A stretch of 41,309 bases of DNA from Knoellia aerolata DSM 18566. GTDB taxonomy: Bacteria > Actinomycetota > Actinomycetes > Actinomycetales > Dermatophilaceae. The notes below the pieces were generated by a model. It worked only from the letters and a program-made list of their open reading frames with translations. It searched no databases and had not been told where the DNA came from. Location: the NCBI RefSeq assembly GCF_000768695.1, contig NZ_AVPL01000033.1, forward strand, positions 1 to 41,309, read 5' to 3'. Shown piece after piece: positions 15,950 to 28,400 of the stretch (the first letter of the stretch is position 1; every line of letters starts with the position of its first letter). A program made the position numbers and the translations under genes.

Positions 15950-18900
15950 CTAGCGTCGGACCGTCCTGGTGACGTCGGGGCTGCCCGCTCTCGACATCGT
16001 GATGACGAGGTCCCCGCCCTTGGCCTCGACGAAGTAGTTGCCGCCCCACGTGTACCCGTTGCCGGCCGGCCCGACGTTGACCTTGCTGGCGCTGGTGAAG
16101 CTGCCGCTGTAGCCCTTGTGGTTGAAGTTGATCGTCCACGACGTGTTGCCGGGGAAGTCGCGGATGTCGAAGTCGATGTAGTTCGCGGCGCTGAACCGGA
16201 CGTTGTAGATCTCGGGGTTCTTGGGCTCCGGGACCGTCGTCGCCCGCACGCCCGTGGTCGCGCCGCTCCAGCCGTCCACGCTGTGGGCCCGGACCCGGAG
16301 GCCGTGCTCCTCCGAGTAGCCGAACGTCTGGCTGTGGCTCTCGCGGTTGTCCGGCGCACGCCAGTTGCCGCCGTCGGTGCTGATCTGCACCTGGTCGATC
16401 GGTCGACCGTTGGTCCGCAGGTTCCACCGCCAGGTGATGGTGCGGCCGTTCACCGAGGCCGACACGTTGGTGGGCTCGAGGGTCGGGCCGTACGGCTGGA
16501 CCTGGCCACTCGTCGCCTCGCTGGACTCGCGGCCGCCGGTGTTGACCGTCCTGGCCTTGATCGTCAGCGGGTCGATCCCCATGTTGGGCAGCGTGAACGT
16601 CACGGTCGTCCCCGGCGCGCACCCGCACGCGTGCGTGCCGGACTTGCCGCCGCCGCGCCACCGGATGGCCTGGAAGGCGCCCGCGCGCGGCTGGCCCACC
16701 TGCACGCTGACCACGACCGACTTGTCGGGGTTGGGCGTGCTGGCACCCACGCTCGGGTTGCTGGGGACGCCGACGGACGTGTACGTCCACGGCGTGCCCT
16801 GGGGCGACTCGAGGTCGGCGCCGTTGGTGGCGGTGACGGAGTAGCCGTAGCGCCGCCCGTCGTAGGGGATCGTGTCGCCGAGGGTCCGCGTCTGCGCACC
16901 CACACGGCCGATCTGCGTCCAGCCACCGCCGTCGACGTTGCGGTAGACGGTGTAGTGCTTGAGCGGCGGACCGTTGGGGTTGGTCTGCTGGTTCCACGAG
17001 ACGGTGATCGACTCGGAGTCGAAGCCCGCGCCCGGTCCACGCGTGGCGCCGTTGACGCCGGACACCGCCGGCGGGGTTCCGGCCGACTGCATCTGCACGG
17101 CGGGGCCGAACGGTCCGGCGCCGGCCTTGTTCCAGGCCTGGACCGCGACCGAGTACGGCGTGTTGTTGTCCAGGCCCGTGGCCGCTGCCCTCGTCGCCGT
17201 CCCCGCCGCCTGGACGGTGCGCGCGGAGGCGCCCGAGCTCGTCGGGACCAGCCGCACGACGTACTTGGTGATCGCCGAGCCCTTGTTCGGGGCGGGTGAC
17301 CACCCCACGGCCAGGGTGCCGTCGCCCCGGCTGAGCATCCCCACGCCGGAGGTCGCCTCGGGCTTGGTGTCGGGCTGCACGACGTTGCTCGCGGCGCTCG
17401 GGGGGCTGTCGCCGACCGCGTTGCTCGCGACGACGGTGAAGGTGTAGTCCTTGCCGTTCGTCAGGCCGGTGACCGTGCACGGCGAGGAGGTGCACCGCAG
17501 CGGGCTGCCACCGCCCCACCGGACCGTGTAGTGCGAGATCGTCACGCCGCCGTCGTAGCCCGGCGCCACCCAGGAGACCCGGGCCTGGCCGCCGGCGATC
17601 CGGTCGGCCACGGCGCTGACGCCCGTCGGTGCGGTCGGCTTGCCGCGCATCGTGATGGTCACCCGGCCGGCGGCCTGCCGACCCGGGCCGTCGGCGACGA
17701 GCAGCGACACGGTGGCGTTGGGGCTGGGCTGCGAGGTCGCGCGCAGGGTGAGGGTGCAGCCGCTGCGGGAGACCTCGATGCCGGTGCCGCTCTCGAGCTG
17801 GGCGGCGGCGATCGAGCACGACGGCTTCTCGAGCGGCGAGTCGAGGTAGCGGCTCACGTCGATGGACTCGGACTCGCCCTCGTTGAGGCCGTCGACGCGG
17901 ATCGGTCGCAGGCGCGGCTGGCCGACCACCGGCAGCGGCTTGCCGTCGGGGCCGAGACCGGCTCCCGCACCGGCCCCGGCGGCATCGCCGTCACCGGCAC
18001 GACCCAGGACGCGCACGGGGAACGTCACGGACGGCATACCGGGAGAGGTCACGGAGACCGCACCGGTGCCCGAGGGCGCGCGCCCACCCGCGCTGAGGGT
18101 GACGAGCCGCCCGCCGCTCTCGGCCTGCTGGAGGTCGGCGCCGTCGGGCTGGGGCTCCCACTTCGCGGTGAACTCGAAGTCGTCGAGGGCGGTGCCCACC
18201 GGGAGCCACGCCCGGCAGTACGTCGGGATGTCGACCTCGCGCGCGCGGCCACCGGCGGCGAGGACGATGGGCGCGTCGGGGCAGCGCAGCAGCGGCACCT
18301 TCGGTCCGACCTGGACCGGGACGGAGACGTATGCCGTCCGCACGTCCTTGTCGTCTCCGCTCTCCTGGTCGCTCACCTCGAGCATGAGCGCGGCCGGGCC
18401 GATGTAGCCGCCGCGGGAGGTGAGCCGCACCGCGTCGCTGCCCTCGGCCTCGGCCTCGGCGGAGACGAACTGTCCCGGGGAGGCCGAGACCGTCGCGGCG
18501 GCCGTGATGCCGATGACCTTGTTGCGGGGGGACTTGACGTAGTCCCTGAGCGTGACGGTCCTCGTCGAGTCCTGGTCCATCTCGATGAGGGCAGCGTCGA
18601 CGACGAAGGGGGCGCCCTTGTCGCCCGGCGGGACGAAGATCAGGGCCATCGCGCGGGCCTCGTCCTCGTCCTCGATGACGTAGGGGACGGTGTGCGCGTG
18701 GTCGAGGAGGGTGACCCGCACCTTGCCGGCCTCGATCCTCGCGTGCGGGGAGAGGACCTCGACGACCTTGAGCGTGGCCGGGTCGGAGTCGATGTCGGTG
18801 TCGTTGACGAGGGCGTCGACCAGCGCCGTGGTCTCACCGGCCGCGGGCTTGGCGACGTCGTCCTGGGCGATCGGCGGGTTGACGAAGCCGACCTGGCCGC

Positions 18901-21900
18901 GCACGAGCAGCGTCGTGCGGGACGGGTCGAAGATCCCGTTGTCGATGCCGTAGACGAACTGGTGGGTCGCGGCGTCGGGCTGGGGGGCGACGGTCGAGAT
19001 GGTGTCGTCGTCCTCGTCGACCGTCCACTGCTTCTGGGTCGCGCCGGGGTTGAGGTCCTCGTGCTCCATGCGGACCGCGTCGCCGCGGGCGATGAGGTCG
19101 TTGCGCAGGACGTGCGCGGTGACCTTCTTGCCGGGGGCGGCCACGACCTCGTCCTCGACGGCGACCGGGGGCTGCGGGTCGCCGGGGCGCACGACGCCGA
19201 CCCGGACGAACGCCTGGCTCGTCGCGCCGAACCGGTCCTGGACCTCGTAGCGGATGAGCTCGGTGCCGGCCGAGTTCGGGTAGCCCTCGTAGCGGATCGT
19301 CGACGGGCCGACGGAGACCACGCGGCCGTGGGTGAGGTCGAGGGCGTCCGCGTCCTTGCCGACGATGCCGCGCAGCGTCACCGAGTCGCCGTCCGGGTCG
19401 ACGCCGGTCGCCGGGATGGTCAGCGTGACCGACTCACCCGACGTCACCGACCCGGAGAAGCTGCGGGCGATGGGCGCCTGGTTGGGCGTGGTCCGCGTCG
19501 GGAGCGGGTTGACGGTGACGGTGAGGCGGCCGGTCTTGGCCCGCTCGGGTGCGCCCTCGGCGTACGCGGCGTACTCGATGACGACGTCCTTGGGCGCGGT
19601 CAGGCCGGCGAACTCGGGGACGTAGCGGACGAGGTTGCCCGAGGCGAAGGCCCGGGCCTCCCCGCCGCCGACGACCTTGACGCTGTCCGGGGCGAGCACG
19701 AGCGGGATGCCGTCGGCCATCGTGTCGTTGTCGAGCACGCCGACCGAGACGCTGTCGCCCTCACGGACGGTGGCCCGGTCGTCCTCGACGGTCGGCGACG
19801 CGCCGGGGAGCGGCGGGCGCTGGACGACGTTGATCGTTCCGGTGGTGCGCTTCGTGCCGTCGCTGATCGCGTACTGGACGGTCCCCTGCCGGCTGCCCTC
19901 CCCGCTGATCGGTGACGGCTCCAGGGCCTCGATGCGGACCCACCGTCCCTGGTAGACCGTCGCCCGCAGCCACGTGCTGTCACCGGCCACCGTCGCGCTC
20001 TGGGTGACGATGACGTCGGCGCGCGGGCTGTAGTCGTTGGCGAGGGCGTCGATCATCGACGGCGCCTGGTCGCGCAGCGAGGCGCTGTCGGGCACCGCGA
20101 CCGGCGGGGCCTCGGGGTCGCCCGGCTCGACGACGTCGATCCGGATGCGGCCGGGGCTGACCGTGCCGCCGGACTGCGCGGCATACGCGAGCTCGGTCGT
20201 CCCGAGGCCGTTGGGCGTCACGGTGACGACGCCGGTCGTGAGGTTGGTGTCGACGTCGAGGGGGCCGGAGGGAGCGACCTCGCCGGCGAGGCGCATGCGG
20301 GCGTCCGGGTCACCGGGGTCGGCACCGGGGATGTCGTTGCCGAGCGGCTCGAGCTGCACCGGCTTGCCGAGGACGGCGCGCACGACGTCGGGCTGGGTGC
20401 GGGGCGGGACCGACGTCGGTTCCGCCAGGTCGAGGACCGTGAGGTCGATGTCGCCGCGGGTGCTCTGGCGGCCGTCGGTGACGGCGTACTCGACCGTCGC
20501 CGGCCCCGGCTTGACCGGCGCGGTGACGCCGACCCGGCTCTGGCCGTCGATGACGGTGGACGGGTCCACGGCGTCGACCGTGAGCGGGTCGCTCTCACCG
20601 TCCCGCCAGTCACCGAGCACCGAGGCCGAGACCCGGCCGCCGGAGACGACCGGGTAGGTGGTGCGGGCGAGGTCGGCCTTGCCGTCGCGCACGCGAGGCG
20701 GGGTGTTGATCTCCTCACCGACGACGGTGAGGACGATCCGGGCCGCGCCCTTCTGCTTGGCCTTGCCGTTGCTCACCTTGTAGGAGAGCGTGATCGTCGA
20801 CGAGGACGGGTTCGCCGGGACGGTGACGTCGACCGTCTGCCCGTCGCTGGAGACCGACGCAGTGACGTCGGACGCGCTCGGTGCCGTGAGGTCCTTGGGG
20901 TCGATCGCGAGGATGGAGCCCTTGGCGTCGGTGTCGTTGTCGAGCGGGTGGATCTTGCTCGTGCGACCGGGGCGGACCCGGAGGTTGTCCGGCATCGCCT
21001 TGGGCGGCTGGCTCACCTGCTGGTCGTCGACGACGTTCTCGTCCTTCTTGTCGTTGTCGTCGTCCTTCTTCGTCGGCGGGATGAGCGAGTCCCAGTTGTC
21101 GATCTTCTGCTTCGTGGAGTCGAGGTCCCACAGCTCGCCGGTGTCGAGGTGGTTGAGGACGATGTTGCCGCGGTTGACCCGGAAGGCGACGCCGTCCCGG
21201 ACGACACCCTTGCTCGCGTCGCCGAGGGCACCGGCGGCCACGGCGTCGGTGCGGCCGCAGTTGGCGCCGTAGAAGACGTTGCCGGTCTCGGCCCACGCTG
21301 CGTGCAGGCAGCCGCGCAGCACGACCGGCCGCGTGACCAGCGGTGGATCGACCGAGCGGTTGGCCTGGTCGCGCACCTCGACGCCACCGACGTCGGCGGC
21401 GTCGCCACCGCTGAGCCGCACCGCCCGCGCTGCCGTCGCGTTGGCGATGACGACCGTGTCGGCCTTCGCTCCCGGCTGCTGGAGGGCGGCGTATGCCGGC
21501 CCGTCGCCGAGGGCTGCTCCTGCGCTGACCGGCTCGTCACGCCCCTCGACGTGCAGCTCATCCTTGCTGGGGTCGTAGAGGACCCAGGTGTCGCCGACGG
21601 CCGTGAGGTCGAGGAGCGCGGCGCGCACCGGAGTCGCCACCGTGACCGGCTTGGCGAGCCCGTCGCCCGTGGGCGCGATCGTCAGCACCGTGCCGGTGGC
21701 GCCGGAGGCGGCGATGACGCCTCCCCTGGTGTCGACGGCGATGACGGCGTTGCCGCCGATGGTGGCCAGCGGCTTGGTCGTGGACCCGACGCCCTCGAGG
21801 GAGGTGATGCCGTCCCTGGTGTCGACGCGCTGCGCCCACACCTTGCCGGTCTTCGGGTCGACCGTCGCGATGGTGCCGCCGCGCAGGTCGACCGTCGCCG

Positions 21901-22303
21901 GGGTGAACTGGCCGGCCTTGGCCGGCAGCGGCGCCGGGGCGGCTGCCCCCGACTCCTCGGACGTCGCGGTGCGCACGTCGATGGGCAGGAGGGTGTTGCC
22001 CGTCGCCACGCCGACGACGGCGGCGCCGTCCTGGAGGATGTCGACCTTCGAGCCGTCGGCCAGGGCGGTGGAGACCCCGGCGTCGAGCTGGCGGGCCTGG
22101 GTGTTGAGCCGGCCGAACTTGGCCTGGGCCGACGACGAGACCCACACGCCGCCGTCGCCGACGTCGGCCTCGTGCACGGTGGAGCCGCTGCTGGTCACGG
22201 CGGCATACGTCAGGAGGGACGCCGCGATGGCGACGACCCCGACGGAGGCGACCCCCCGCCGTCCCCGGGGCGCGACCGCGACCCGACGTTGACCCTGCTT
22301 CAT
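15950..22303 (-). CDS. Giant surface protein 2: anchor, propeller-like head, Ig/cadherin repeats, Fn3 domains
   Basis: 2117 aa. A basic N-terminus and one TM (ASVGVVAIAASLLTYAAVTS) anchor it. Residues about 40-390 look like a beta-propeller (VHEADVGDGGVWV, GKVWAQRVDTRDG). A charged linker at about 404-425 (KKDDDNDKKDENVVDD) follows, then some ten Big/cadherin-like repeats with recurrent PVAV-x-D and VLxNDxD signatures. A Cys-containing module (GPKVPLLRCP, IPTYCRAWLPVG) precedes Fn3 domains from about 1550 (APTGVSAVADRIAGG, GLTNGKDYTFTVVASN). The C-terminus has a domain with IRDFPGNTSWTINF, and no LPxTG signal. It is a paralogue of the next gene upstream, 115 bp away. ATG at 22301-22303 is preceded by a weak GGGGTCAGG. 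The function is inferred as adhesion or envelope scaffolding. Confidence 0.88.
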   Translation of the reverse strand: MKQGQRRVAVAPRGRRGVASVGVVAIAASLLTYAAVTSSGSTVHEADVGDGGVWVSSSAQAKFGRLNTQARQLDAGVSTALADGSKVDILQDGAAVVGVATGNTLLPIDVRTATSEESGAAAPAPLPAKAGQFTPATVDLRGGTIATVDPKTGKVWAQRVDTRDGITSLEGVGSTTKPLATIGGNAVIAVDTRGGVIAASGATGTVLTIAPTGDGLAKPVTVATPVRAALLDLTAVGDTWVLYDPSKDELHVEGRDEPVSAGAALGDGPAYAALQQPGAKADTVVIANATAARAVRLSGGDAADVGGVEVRDQANRSVDPPLVTRPVVLRGCLHAAWAETGNVFYGANCGRTDAVAAGALGDASKGVVRDGVAFRVNRGNIVLNHLDTGELWDLDSTKQKIDNWDSLIPPTKKDDDNDKKDENVVDDQQVSQPPKAMPDNLRVRPGRTSKIHPLDNDTDAKGSILAIDPKDLTAPSASDVTASVSSDGQTVDVTVPANPSSSTITLSYKVSNGKAKQKGAARIVLTVVGEEINTPPRVRDGKADLARTTYPVVSGGRVSASVLGDWRDGESDPLTVDAVDPSTVIDGQSRVGVTAPVKPGPATVEYAVTDGRQSTRGDIDLTVLDLAEPTSVPPRTQPDVVRAVLGKPVQLEPLGNDIPGADPGDPDARMRLAGEVAPSGPLDVDTNLTTGVVTVTPNGLGTTELAYAAQSGGTVSPGRIRIDVVEPGDPEAPPVAVPDSASLRDQAPSMIDALANDYSPRADVIVTQSATVAGDSTWLRATVYQGRWVRIEALEPSPISGEGSRQGTVQYAISDGTKRTTGTINVVQRPPLPGASPTVEDDRATVREGDSVSVGVLDNDTMADGIPLVLAPDSVKVVGGGEARAFASGNLVRYVPEFAGLTAPKDVVIEYAAYAEGAPERAKTGRLTVTVNPLPTRTTPNQAPIARSFSGSVTSGESVTLTIPATGVDPDGDSVTLRGIVGKDADALDLTHGRVVSVGPSTIRYEGYPNSAGTELIRYEVQDRFGATSQAFVRVGVVRPGDPQPPVAVEDEVVAAPGKKVTAHVLRNDLIARGDAVRMEHEDLNPGATQKQWTVDEDDDTISTVAPQPDAATHQFVYGIDNGIFDPSRTTLLVRGQVGFVNPPIAQDDVAKPAAGETTALVDALVNDTDIDSDPATLKVVEVLSPHARIEAGKVRVTLLDHAHTVPYVIEDEDEARAMALIFVPPGDKGAPFVVDAALIEMDQDSTRTVTLRDYVKSPRNKVIGITAAATVSASPGQFVSAEAEAEGSDAVRLTSRGGYIGPAALMLEVSDQESGDDKDVRTAYVSVPVQVGPKVPLLRCPDAPIVLAAGGRAREVDIPTYCRAWLPVGTALDDFEFTAKWEPQPDGADLQQAESGGRLVTLSAGGRAPSGTGAVSVTSPGMPSVTFPVRVLGRAGDGDAAGAGAGAGLGPDGKPLPVVGQPRLRPIRVDGLNEGESESIDVSRYLDSPLEKPSCSIAAAQLESGTGIEVSRSGCTLTLRATSQPSPNATVSLLVADGPGRQAAGRVTITMRGKPTAPTGVSAVADRIAGGQARVSWVAPGYDGGVTISHYTVRWGGGSPLRCTSSPCTVTGLTNGKDYTFTVVASNAVGDSPPSAASNVVQPDTKPEATSGVGMLSRGDGTLAVGWSPAPNKGSAITKYVVRLVPTSSGASARTVQAAGTATRAAATGLDNNTPYSVAVQAWNKAGAGPFGPAVQMQSAGTPPAVSGVNGATRGPGAGFDSESITVSWNQQTNPNGPPLKHYTVYRNVDGGGWTQIGRVGAQTRTLGDTIPYDGRRYGYSVTATNGADLESPQGTPWTYTSVGVPSNPSVGASTPNPDKSVVVSVQVGQPRAGAFQAIRWRGGGKSGTHACGCAPGTTVTFTLPNMGIDPLTIKARTVNTGGRESSEATSGQVQPYGPTLEPTNVSASVNGRTITWRWNLRTNGRPIDQVQISTDGGNWRAPDNRESHSQTFGYSEEHGLRVRAHSVDGWSGATTGVRATTVPEPKNPEIYNVRFSAANYIDFDIRDFPGNTSWTINFNHKGYSGSFTSASKVNVGPAGNGYTWGGNYFVEAKGGDLVITMSRAGSPDVTRTVRR

Positions 22304-22418
22304 GACCTGACCCCGCTCCAGGGGGCGGTGTCAGCCCCACCCCGACGCGAGCCAGTTTCGCACGCGCCGGCGCCGTTCGGGATGGGGAGGACTCCCCGGC
22401 GCATGACGCCGATCCGGA

Positions 22419-25400
22419 TCAGAACGGCACCCACGGCGAGTAGACGTCCTGGCTGCCGTTCCACAGGTGCATCCGGACCTGGCCGACGCCGCCCCGGGCG
22501 AAGAGGCAGTAGCGCGGCATCGAGTAGCCGTTCCCCGAGCCGTCGATGTTCGCCGTACGGGTGGTGGAGTTGCCCGCTCTCTCGGACTCGCACACCGCGT
22601 TCCAGGACGTGTTCGGCGGGAAGTCACGGACGCTGTAGTTCACCTTGGGGCAGGTGGAGGTACGACACGTTCCCACACCGGCCGGGTCGTTGTACTGCTC
22701 CGGGCTCGGCCCCACGTTGTAGATCTGGGGCTGGGGTGGGTTGTCGGTGCGCCGCGTCATCTGCAGGACCGGCGACTCGCCTCCGGCGGAGTACGCCCGG
22801 ATGTTGATGGTGAGGTCCTGGGCGAAGTTGCCGCTGGCGCCGATCGACGTGATCGGTTCACCGTCGTGACTGGCGGCACCGGTGACGACGACCCGGGTGA
22901 CCGGTCGGCCGTTCGTGGGCAGCGTCCAGTTGTAGGTGACGTTCCGTCCCGAGGTCGAGCCACCGTTGGGGTCGGGCCGCGGGGTGGGGCCGTAGGGCTG
23001 GACCTGGTTGCTGCCACCGGACGGGTTCGACGAGCGGGTGCCGTTGTCCGTGGTCACGGTGAACGTCTGTGGCGAGGTGCTCAGCTGGCTCGTCGTGATG
23101 GTGACCTGGCCGCCGGCGGGACAGGACCCGCACGGGAAGGTGCCGCTGGCACCCCCCGACGAGCGCCACGTGACGGACGTGAAGCCGCCGGACCGCGGCT
23201 GGCCGAGGCTCACCGTGAGCCGGACCCGCTCGTCGTTGTCCGGCGTCGCGGCGCTCACCGACGGCGTCGACGGCTGGCCGATCGACGTGAACGACTGCGG
23301 GTTGGTCTGCGGTGACGTGAGGTCGGCGCCGTTGGTGGCGGTGACGACGTAGTCGTAGCGGCGGCCGTCGTAGCGGACCTGGTCGTTGGTGCTGGTCGTC
23401 CCCGGTGCCGTGGTCCTGATCGCCGCCCAGCCCCCGCCGTCGACCCGGCGGTGCACCGTGTAGTTCTTCAGCGGCGGCCCGTTGGGACGGGTGGTGTCCC
23501 AGGTGATGGCGATGGAGGCGAGGTCCTTGTTGGCGCCGACACCGTCCGGGGCGAGCCTGAGGCCGGTGACCGCCGGAGGTGTGCCGGCGGACTGCATCGT
23601 CACGGCCGGGCCGAAGGGCCCGGGTCCGGCCTCGTTCCACGCCTGCACGGCCACGGAGTACTGCACCTCGTTCTCCAGGCCCGTGACCGGGATCCGGTTC
23701 GCGGGGGCCGCCACCTCGACCGTCCTCGCCGAGCCACCGGCGGCGAGGGGGACGAGCCGCACGACGTACTTGGACACGGCACTGCCCTTGTTCTCGGGCG
23801 CTGACCACTGGATGGTCAGCGAGCCGTCGCCACGGCCGGCCATCGTGACACCGGGCACCGGCCCGGGCTTGGTGTCCGGTCGGGCCGCGGTGCTCGGGCC
23901 ACCGGGGTCGGACTCGCCGACGACGTTCGTCGCCGTCACGGTGAAGAAGTAGTCCTTGCCGTTGGTGAGGCCGTCGATGGTGCACGGCGAGGCGGTGCAG
24001 TCGAGGCTGCCGGCGGACCCGCCGGTCCACGAGGCGGTGTAGGTGCGGATGGGCGCGCCACCGTCGTAGCCCGGCGCGGACCAGCTCACCCGGGCGCGGC
24101 CACCGGCGGCCCGGTCGGCCTGGGCGGCGACGGCCGTGGGCGCACCCGGACGACCGAGCATGGTCACGGCGACGGCGCCGTTGGCCGAGCGGTTGGGCCC
24201 GTCCGAGACGGTGATCGAGACGCGGCCGGTCGGGCTGGGCCGCTCGCCGGCGGAGACGGTGAGGAGGCATCCGTCGCGTGTCACGGTGAGGCCCTCGCCG
24301 CTGGTGACGGTGGCCGCGGTGAGGGTGCAGGAGGCGTCGCGCAGCGGGGAGTCGAGGTAGGAGCGGACGTCGACCTGCTGGCTGTCACCCTCCTGGAGCC
24401 CGTTGACCGAGATCGGTCGCAGGCGCGCCGCTGGGAGCGTCGCGTCCGGGCCACCGGCCGAGGCCTGGGCCTGGGCCGGGGCACCGATGACGGTGACCTT
24501 GACCGGCGCGGTGAGGTCGGAGCCCTTGGCGCCGATCCGGAGCACGCCCTCGCCGGAGCGCGCGTTGCCGCCGGCGCTCAGGGTCACGGTGCGGCGGCCC
24601 GCACCCGACTGCTCGAGGCGGACGTCGTCGGCCTCGCGCTGCCAGGAGGTCGTGAACTCGACGTCGTCGAGCGTGAGGCCGACCGGAAGCCAGGCGCGAC
24701 AGAGGGTGGGGATGTCGAGGGTGCGCTCGAGCCCGCCGGCGATGAGCGAGACGGCGGACGTGGGGCAGCGCAGCAGCGGGACCTTGGGGCCGATCTGCAC
24801 CGGGATCGAGACGTATGCCGTGTGGACGTCCTTCTGGTCGTCGCTCTGCTGGTCGGTCACCTCGAACATCACGCTCGCCGGGCCGACGTAGCCGCCCGAG
24901 GAGGTGAGGGTGAGGCTGCCGTCGGCGTCGGCGGTCACGGCCAGCCTGGACCCGGGCGCGGTGGAGATCGTGCTGGCCGACGTGATGCCGAGGACCCGGG
25001 ACTGCGGCGACCTCACGTAGTCGCCGAGGCGCACGGTCCGGCTCGCGTCCTTGTCCATCTCGATGACCGACCCCTCGACGACGAACGGGGTGCCCCCGCT
25101 GCCGCGCGGCACGTGCACCACCGCCATGGCGCGCGCGCCGTCCTCGTCCTCGATGACGTAGGGGACGCTGTAGGGGTGGTCGAGGATCGCGACCGAGACC
25201 TTGTTGCCCTCGATGCTCGCGTTCGGGGAGAGCACCTCGACGACCTTGAGGGTCGCGGGGTCGGAGTCGATGTCGGTGTCGTTGGCGAGGACGTCGGTGA
25301 CCGTGGCCGTCTCACCGGGCCTGGGCTTGGCGATGTCGTCGAGGGCGGTCGGCGGGTTGAGCCAGCCCTTCTGGCCGCGCACGAGCAGGCTGGCGCGGGA

Positions 25401-28400
25401 CGGGTCGAAGAGCCCGTTGCTGATGCCGTAGACGAAGTCGTGGACCGGGGCGCCCTCGTCGGGGACGGTGGTCGTCACCGTGGACTCGTCGACGTCGACC
25501 TTCCACTGCGACTTCTCGGACGAGGGGTTGAGCTCCTCGTGCTGGAGCTCGACGGCGTCGCCACGGGCGATGAGGTCGTTGGCGGTCACCGCTGAGGTGA
25601 CCGTCTTGCCCGGCGCCGCGGTGACGGTGTCGTCGACGGCGACGGGGGGCTGCGGGTCACCGGGGGCGACGACGCCGACCCGGACGAAGGCGCGGCTGAC
25701 CGCGCCGAACCGGTCGACGACCTCGTAGTTGATGACCTCGGTGCCGCTGGACGTGGGGAAGGACTCGTAGCGGATCGTCGACGGCCCGGTCGACACGACG
25801 CGACCGAGGCGCAGGTCGACCGCTCCCCCGCCGGTCCCGACGACGCCCACGACACCGACGGTGTCGCCGTCGGGGTCGACACCGGTCGTCGGCACGGTGA
25901 TGGTGAGCGGGTCGCCGGCGGTCACCGACGAGGAGAAGCTGCGGGCGACCGGAGCCTGGTTGGGGACGGCCGTCGACGGCAGCGGCGTGACGCGGACGGT
26001 GAGGCGACCTGTCTGCGCGCGCTCGGGCATCCCCTCGGGGTGGACGGCGTACTCGACGGTGACGAGCTGCTCGGTCCTGAGGCCGGTGGCCGCCGGGACG
26101 AACCGGATGACGTTGCCGGAGGCGAACGCCGTCTGCTCGGCGCCCCTGCCGAGGACCTTGACGCTGAGCGGGTCGAGGCGCAGCGGGATGCCGTCGGCCA
26201 TGGTGTCGTTGTCGAGGACGGGAGCGGCCACGGTGTCGCCCTCGCGCACGACCGCCTTGTCGTCCTCGACGACCGGGTCGAGGTCGCGCGCCGGCTTCTG
26301 GGTCACCGACAGCTCACCGGTGGCGGTCTTCGACCCGTCGCTCACGGTGTAGCGGATGGTCCCGCGGCGGGTCGAGTCCGCGGCGGGACCGGCCGGGTCG
26401 AGCGCGACGACGCGGATCCAGCGCCCCTGGTAGATCGAGGCCCGGAGCCAGGAGTCCTCGCTCGTCGCGGTGCTCACGCCCTGGGTGACGAGGACGTCGG
26501 CGCGTGGGCTGTAGTCGTTGGCGAGCGGGTCGACGAGGGTCGGCGCCTGGTCGCGCAGGGTCGCGGTGTCGCCCACGGCGACCGGCGGGGCCTCGGGGTC
26601 GGCGGCCTCGATGACGTCCACCCGGATGCGACCGGGAGTGACACCGCCACCGACCTGGGCGGCATACGACAGCTCGAAGCTGCCGGGGCCGCTCGGGGTG
26701 ACGGTGACGACGCCGGTGTCGCGGTTGCTGTCGACGGTGAGGTTGGCGACGGCCCGCACGTCGCCGGCGAGGTGCATCGAGTCGTCGGGGTCACCCGGGT
26801 CGGCTCCGGAGATGTCGTTGCCGAGCGGCTCGATCTGCAGCGACTTGCCGACCACCCCGCGGATGACGTCGGGCTGGGTCACGGGAGGTCGGGCGCGCGT
26901 CTCGGTGAGCGCGACGACCTCGACCGGCACCGCGCCCTTGGTCTGGCCGCCGCGACCGTCGTCGACGACGTAGTCGACGTCGCCCTTGCCGGCCACGGGC
27001 GGCGCGAGGTAGGCGATCCGCCCCTGTCCGTCGATGCTCAGCCCGTCGCCGTCGACCGAGGCGATGACCGGGTCCGACTCCGGGTCGCGCCAGTCGGCGA
27101 TGACCGGGACGCTGAGGCGCTTGCCGGCGAGGACGGGGTATGCCGTCCTCGCGAGCGTGGCCTGGCCCTCGCGCAGGAAGGGGGCGTTGTTCGTCTGGTC
27201 GGCGACGACGGTGACCTTGACGGCCGCGCGGGCCTTGGCCTTGACCTTGCCGTTGCCGACGAGGTAGGTGAACTGGAACGGCGTGTTCGACCCGGCGGGG
27301 ACGGTGACGTCGATGCTCTGACCGTCGGCCGAGACCGAGGCGCGCACGTCCGGGTCGGAGACGGCACTGACGTCGCGCGGGTCGATGGCGAGGACGGAGC
27401 CGGCCGCATCGGTGTCGTTGTCGAGGACGTGGAGCTTGCTCGTGCGCCCGGGACGGACGGCGAGGGTGTCGGGCTTGGCGGTCGGCGGCTGCTGCGCAAC
27501 CGCGTCGTCGACAACGTTCTTGTCCTTCTTCTTGTTGTCCTCGTCGCGCTGCGGCGGCGGGATGAGGGCGTCCCAGTTGTCGATCTTCTGCTTGTCCCGC
27601 TCGACGTCCCAGGCGCTGCCGTTGTCGAGGTCGTTGAGGGCGACGATGCCGCGGTTGACGCGGAAGGCGACGCCGTCGCGCAGCGGGGTCTCGCTGACGT
27701 TGTCGATCGTGCCGGTCGGGACCGGCTGCTCGCGGCCGCAGTTGGCGCCGTAGAAGACGCGACCGGTCTCGGACCACGCACCGTGGACGCACCCGCGCAG
27801 GACCACCGGGTGGGCGGGCAAGGGCACCGCGCCGCTGCGGTTCACCCGCTCCTCGATCTCGATGCCGCCGGTCGGCGCGCCCCCGTCGAGGCGCACCATC
27901 CGCAGGCCGTTGCCACCGGCCACGGCGACCGCGTCGGCGCCCGGTCCGGGGAGCTGCACCGCGGCATACGCCCGCTCGCCCTCGGCGGAGGCGAAGCCGG
28001 CGGCGACACCCTCGGTGCGGCCGCTGCTGTGGAGCGCGTCGCGCTCGGGGTCGTAGACCGCCCACGCGGAGCCCACCGCCGTGACCTGGAGCTGGGAGCC
28101 CTTGGCGCCGCTCTGCTCGGTCACCGGCTTGGCGAAGGCCTCGGCGGTCGGGCGGATCGTCGTGACCGTGCCCTTCTGGCCGGACGCGACGTGGATGGCG
28201 CCGTCCTCACCCACGGCGAGGACCGCGTCGGCGCCGACCGTGGCGAGCGGCTTGGCGCCGGTGGCCAGGCCGGAGAGGTTCTCGACGCCCTTGCGGGTGT
28301 CGACGTGCTGCGCCCAGACCTTCCCGGTCCTGGGGTCGACCGCGGCGAGGACGCCGGCGCGCAGGTCGACGAGGGTCGGGGCGACCCGGCCGGGCGCACG